A stretch of DNA of 9,242 bases from positions 1 to 9,242 of the forward strand of contig JARFQQ010000175.1 in assembly GCA_029287695.1 (NCBI GenBank), in the 5' to 3' direction. The notes under the pieces are model-generated. The model made no database searches. It was not told the DNA's origin and saw only the letters and a program-made list of their open reading frames with translations. Each line of letters opens with the position of its first letter. Position 1 is the stretch's first letter. Source of the DNA: Gammaproteobacteria bacterium. GTDB taxonomy: Bacteria; Pseudomonadota; Gammaproteobacteria; Chromatiales; Chromatiaceae. Made by a program: the position numbers and the translations under genes. Shown here piece by piece: positions 6,846 through 9,242 of the stretch.

Positions 6846-8090
6846 TTAGTCCTGAAAGCGTTTGAAAACGAGTGTGCCGTTGGTTCCACCGAAACCGAAG
6901 GAGTTCGAGAGAGCAACATCAATCTTCATTTCACGTGCACTGTTCGGCACGTAATCCAGATCGCATTCGGGATCCGGATCATCATGGTTGATTGTCGGCG
7001 GTGCGACCTGATCCTGCACGGCGAGCGCCGAGAAGATGGCCTCGACACCACCAGCAGCCCCGAGCAGGTGGCCGATCATGGACTTGGTCGAGCTCACTGC
7101 AAGCTTGTGTGCATGGTCGCCGAACGCGCCCTTGATCCCGTTTGTCTCAGCAAGATCGCCTGCCGGAGTCGAGGTGCCATGTGCATTAATGTAATCTACA
7201 TCTTCCTTGTTGATGCCGGCATCCATCAGCGCGAGTTCCATGCAGCGCCCGGCACCCTGCCCGTTCGGTGACGGCGAGGTCATATGATAGGCATCGGAGT
7301 TCATCGCAACGCCGACGATCTCGGCATAGATTTTCGCGCCACGCGCCTTCGCATGCTCGAGTTCCTCGACCATCATGACACCGGCGCCATCGCCAAGTAC
7401 GAAACCGTCACGACCACTGTCCCACGGACGGCTTGCAAGCTCCGGCTCGTCGTTACGCGTCGAGAGAGCGCGCGCAGCAGCAAATCCACCGATACCAATT
7501 GGCGTAGTCGCATATTCGGCGCCGCCGGCGAGCATGGCATCCACGGTGCCGAACTGGATCATGCGAACAGCATCGGCGATATTGTGCGCACCTGTACTGC
7601 AGGCCGAGACGATGGAGATATTGGGTCCCTTGTAACCATGCATGATCGAGAGGTTACCGGCCACCATGTTGATGATGGCTGAAGGGACAAAAAACGGCGA
7701 GATCTTGCGCGGACCCTTCTTGAGGAAAGCATCGTAGTTGTTCTCGATGGTGTAGATGCCGCCAATTCCGGCGCCGATGGCGACACCGATGCGCTCGGCA
7801 TTCTCGTCGGTCGTCTCGAGCCCCGAATCGCGAATGGCCTGGATACCGGCTGCCATGCCGTAGTGAATGAAGGGGTCCATCTTGCGCGCATCTTTCTGCG
7901 AGATGTATTCGGTGATGTCGAAATCAACAATGGTACCGCCGAAGCGCACACTGAACTCGGAGATGTCGAAATGCGTGATCGGGCGGATGCCGCTCTTGCC
8001 CGCGAGAATGGCTTCCCAGGTTGTGCTGACATCGTTCCCTAGCGGTGTCACGAGCCCCAGGCCGGTGACGACTACCCTGCGATTGGACAT
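6846..8090 (-). CDS. fabF: Beta-ketoacyl-[acyl-carrier-protein] synthase II
   Basis: Condenses malonyl-ACP with acyl-ACP in fatty-acid elongation. The 414 residues match FabF (about 413). The thiolase-fold catalytic triad is complete: Cys164 in [10 protein letters not shown], His304 in [11 protein letters not shown], and His341 with Lys336 in [15 protein letters not shown]. The C-terminal [12 protein letters not shown] loop is present. E. coli FabF has Thr-Ser after the active cysteine; here it is Ser-Thr, which still fits the ketoacyl-synthase pattern. The ATG at 8090 has a good Shine-Dalgarno, TGAGGTG (8099-8105), 8 bases upstream. The gene follows acpP after 111 bases containing a strong hairpin, and pabC starts 3 bases after its TAA. 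Of the two long-chain synthases, placement next to acpP and the length favour FabF over FabB. Confidence 0.97.
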   Translation of the reverse strand: MSNRRVVVTGLGLVTPLGNDVSTTWEAILAGKSGIRPITHFDISEFSVRFGGTIVDFDITEYISQKDARKMDPFIHYGMAAGIQAIRDSGLETTDENAERIGVAIGAGIGGIYTIENNYDAFLKKGPRKISPFFVPSAIINMVAGNLSIMHGYKGPNISIVSACSTGAHNIADAVRMIQFGTVDAMLAGGAEYATTPIGIGGFAAARALSTRNDEPELASRPWDSGRDGFVLGDGAGVMMVEELEHAKARGAKIYAEIVGVAMNSDAYHMTSPSPNGQGAGRCMELALMDAGINKEDVDYINAHGTSTPAGDLAETNGIKGAFGDHAHKLAVSSTKSMIGHLLGAAGGVEAIFSALAVQDQVAPPTINHDDPDPECDLDYVPNSAREMKIDVALSNSFGFGGTNGTLVFKRFQD

Positions 8091-8148
8091 GCTGAATGCA
8101 CCTCAGGAAATGGTTATTGGAGTAACGTGGCTGGCAACTGATAAGCGA

Positions 8149-8180
8149 AAAGCCGCTGTTCCTGGAGAAACAGCGGCTTT
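8149..8180 (-). terminator. Perfect 12-bp hairpin between acpP and fabF: terminator or attenuator
   Basis: AAAGCCGCTGTT and its exact complement AACAGCGGCTTT flank an 8-base loop. In minus-strand RNA the stem ends in GGCUUUU, then CGC; the U run is only four long and mostly inside the stem. This looks like an inefficient intrinsic terminator. It would let acpP mRNA be much more abundant than the fabF-tatD transcript while some polymerase reads through. I see no good promoter between the hairpin and fabF. It may alternatively be an RNA-end stabiliser for the acpP message. Confidence 0.65.
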
Positions 8181-8201
8181 GAAGTGATCAGTCGTGGAGG
8201 A

Positions 8202-8435
8202 TCAAGCCGCGTTCGCGTTGATGTAATCGATCGCTTGCTGAACAGTGGTGATGTTTTCAGCCTGATCATCGGGAATTTCGGTCTCGAAGTCTTCTTCCAG
8301 AGCCATGACAAGCTCGACAGTGTCGAGTGAATCAGCGCCGAGATCGTCAACGAAGGAAGCTTCAAGCGTCACTTCTTCTTCTTTTACACCAAGCTGATCG
8401 ACAACGATCTTGCGTACGCGTTCTTCAATGCTCAT
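8202..8435 (-). CDS. acpP: Acyl carrier protein
   Basis: A 77-residue acidic four-helix protein that carries growing acyl chains on a phosphopantetheine arm for the fatty-acid synthase. The attachment residue is Ser36 in the DSL motif of [19 protein letters not shown] (30-48). The sequence starts MSIEERV and ends with [10 protein letters not shown], very close to the enterobacterial ACP. The ATG at 8435 has AGAGGA (8445-8450) 9 bases upstream. A longer reading of the frame, starting before the promoter's predicted transcription start, is excluded. It has its own promoter upstream and a hairpin downstream. Both fit very high expression relative to its neighbours, which is known for acpP in E. 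coli. Confidence 0.99.
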   Translation of the reverse strand: MSIEERVRKIVVDQLGVKEEEVTLEASFVDDLGADSLDTVELVMALEEDFETEIPDDQAENITTVQQAIDYINANAA

Positions 8436-8488
8436 TTGTTGTAGTCCTCTGTGGGGATAGAAACGAAAATTATTAGTGTAATGGCGAC

Positions 8489-8516
8489 ATTGTATTGGGA
8501 TTTCCGCGTGCGTCAA
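8489..8516 (-). promoter_or_regulatory. Sigma-70-type promoter of acpP
   Basis: On the minus strand, TTGACG (8511-8516, 5 of 6 to consensus) and TACAAT (8489-8494, 5 of 6) are separated by 16 bases. Transcription would start near 8482, giving a leader of about 47 bases before the acpP ATG. It lies in the 111-base gap after fabG, where a separate promoter for acpP is expected. The near-consensus boxes predict strong constitutive expression. Confidence 0.75.
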
Positions 8517-8519
8517 TGC

Positions 8520-8531
8520 AGGGTTTACCCT
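8520..8531. promoter_or_regulatory. Small palindrome just upstream of the acpP -35 box
   Basis: On the plus strand it reads AGGGTTTACCCT: 5-base arms around a 2-base centre, ending 3 bases before the -35 box. The centre is too short for an RNA hairpin, so if functional it would be a protein-binding site. It does not match a fatty-acid regulator operator that I recognise, and chance is quite possible. Confidence 0.2.
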
Positions 8532-8546
8532 AATTCAAAATCACTG

Positions 8547-9242
8547 TTAACTCATATACATACCGCCGTTCACATGCAGGGTCTCCCCTGTCACATAAGC
8601 AGCGCCGTCGGATGCCAGAAACGCGACGACGGCAGCAATCTCGGCGGGTTGACCAAGGCGCGCCAGCGGGATCGCGGACAGCAGTGCCTGCTTCTGCTCC
8701 TCGGGCAATTCGCGTGTCATGTCAGTATCGATGAAACCCGGCGCAACAGAGTTGACCGTAATGCCACGGCTGCCGACTTCCTGCGCCAGCGACTTGGTGA
8801 AGCCGAAGAGGCCGGCCTTTGCAGCTGCGTAGTTGGTCTGGCCGGCGTTGCCTGAAGCACCGACGACCGAGGCGATGTTGATGATGCGGCCGAACTTCGC
8901 CTTCATCATCCCGCGCAGGCAAGCCTTGGAAACCCGGTAGACAGATGTCAGGTTGGTATCCATGATGGCCTGCCATTCCTCTTCTTTCATACGCATCAAC
9001 AGGTTGTCACGCGTGATACCGGCATTGTTGACGAGAATCGTCGGGGTGCCGTACTTGTCACCGATCGCCTTCATGACAGCATCGACCGAATCAGGATCGG
9101 TAACATCAAGCTTCATTCCCTCTCCCTGGACACCCTTCTCACCGAAGTGTGTCGAGATGGCCCCGGCGCCTCCATCCGAAGTAGCGGTTCCGATCACGAT
9201 ACAGCCATCTGCGCCGAGAGCATCGGCGATTGCCTGCCCGAT
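8547..9242 (-). CDS. fabG: 3-oxoacyl-[acyl-carrier-protein] reductase, N-terminus cut by window edge
   Basis: The NADPH-dependent reduction of beta-ketoacyl-ACP in fatty-acid elongation. 231 residues are visible, beginning IGQAIADALGADG, which aligns to E. coli FabG from about residue 17. So about 16 N-terminal residues, including the first glycines of the TGxxxGIG cofactor motif, lie beyond the right edge. Seen inside are LDVTD, the NNAGITRDNLLMRM stretch, NIASVVG with the catalytic Ser, and NYAAAKAG with the catalytic Tyr and Lys. PGFIDTDMT and the C-terminal GETLHVNGGMYM complete the family pattern. A GTG at 9197 could look like a start but would remove the first Rossmann helix. As part of the fab cluster it precedes acpP; it ends in TAA. 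Confidence 0.97.
   Translation of the reverse strand: MGQAIADALGADGCIVIGTATSDGGAGAISTHFGEKGVQGEGMKLDVTDPDSVDAVMKAIGDKYGTPTILVNNAGITRDNLLMRMKEEEWQAIMDTNLTSVYRVSKACLRGMMKAKFGRIINIASVVGASGNAGQTNYAAAKAGLFGFTKSLAQEVGSRGITVNSVAPGFIDTDMTRELPEEQKQALLSAIPLARLGQPAEIAAVVAFLASDGAAYVTGETLHVNGGMYMS

Noticed and set aside
6093..7271. 392-residue plus-strand open frame opposite pabC and the fabF end
   Set aside because: It crosses two real genes whose catalytic residues are complete on the minus strand; the plus-strand translation shows no recognisable motif or plausible start signal.
8202..8516. Longer acpP reading with an extra 27 N-terminal residues
   Set aside because: The extension lies over the promoter and before its predicted transcription start; ACPs start at MS-IEERV, and the ATG at 8435 has a good Shine-Dalgarno.
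8547..9197. GTG at 9197 as the fabG start
   Set aside because: The frame stays open to the window edge and the upstream residues IGQAIADALGADGCI match the FabG Rossmann helix, so the gene continues beyond the window.

Overview
The window holds the end of a conserved fatty-acid/cell-envelope/replication gene cluster on the minus strand, next to a small accessory pair of divergent genes. Read 5' to 3' on the minus strand, the cluster is fabG (cut by the right edge), acpP, fabF, pabC, mltG, tmk, holB, pilZ and tatD/ycfH. This order is the classical gammaproteobacterial fab cluster. A short PilZ gene between holB and the TatD-family gene matches the Pseudomonas-type version rather than the E. coli one. 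The source is therefore most likely a gammaproteobacterium with type IV pili and moderate-to-high GC. I cannot place it further from sequence alone; the DUF3604 neighbour would fit, but does not prove, an environmental or marine lineage.

Right part (about 8091-9242): a near-complete fabG, then a 111-base gap with a clear sigma-70-type promoter for acpP, then acpP, then a 112-base gap with a perfect 12-bp inverted repeat, then fabF. This layout suggests that acyl carrier protein is transcribed strongly from its own promoter and that only part of that transcription continues into fabF and beyond.

Middle part (about 2255-8090): fabF, pabC, mltG, tmk, holB, pilZ and tatD are packed with 1-4-base overlaps or gaps of 3 and 11 bases. 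They are almost certainly one translationally coupled operon. Two of the genes, pabC and tmk, begin with TTG. The operon joins fatty-acid elongation (FabG, AcpP, FabF), folate precursor synthesis (PabC), peptidoglycan strand release (MltG), dTDP supply (Tmk), the replication clamp loader (HolB), type IV pilus assembly (PilZ) and a TatD-type metal-dependent nuclease.

Left part (1 to about 2277): a plus-strand AraC-family regulator overlaps the end of tatD tail to tail by 23 bases. It is divergently arranged, across about 106 bases, with a secreted DUF3604 protein on the minus strand that runs off the left edge. The regulator looks lower in GC than the operon and may control the DUF3604 gene. 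No RNA gene, insertion sequence, CRISPR array or long repeat was seen, and no gap exceeds 300 bases. I see no convincing new multi-gene system; the most open biology is the AraC/DUF3604 pair.
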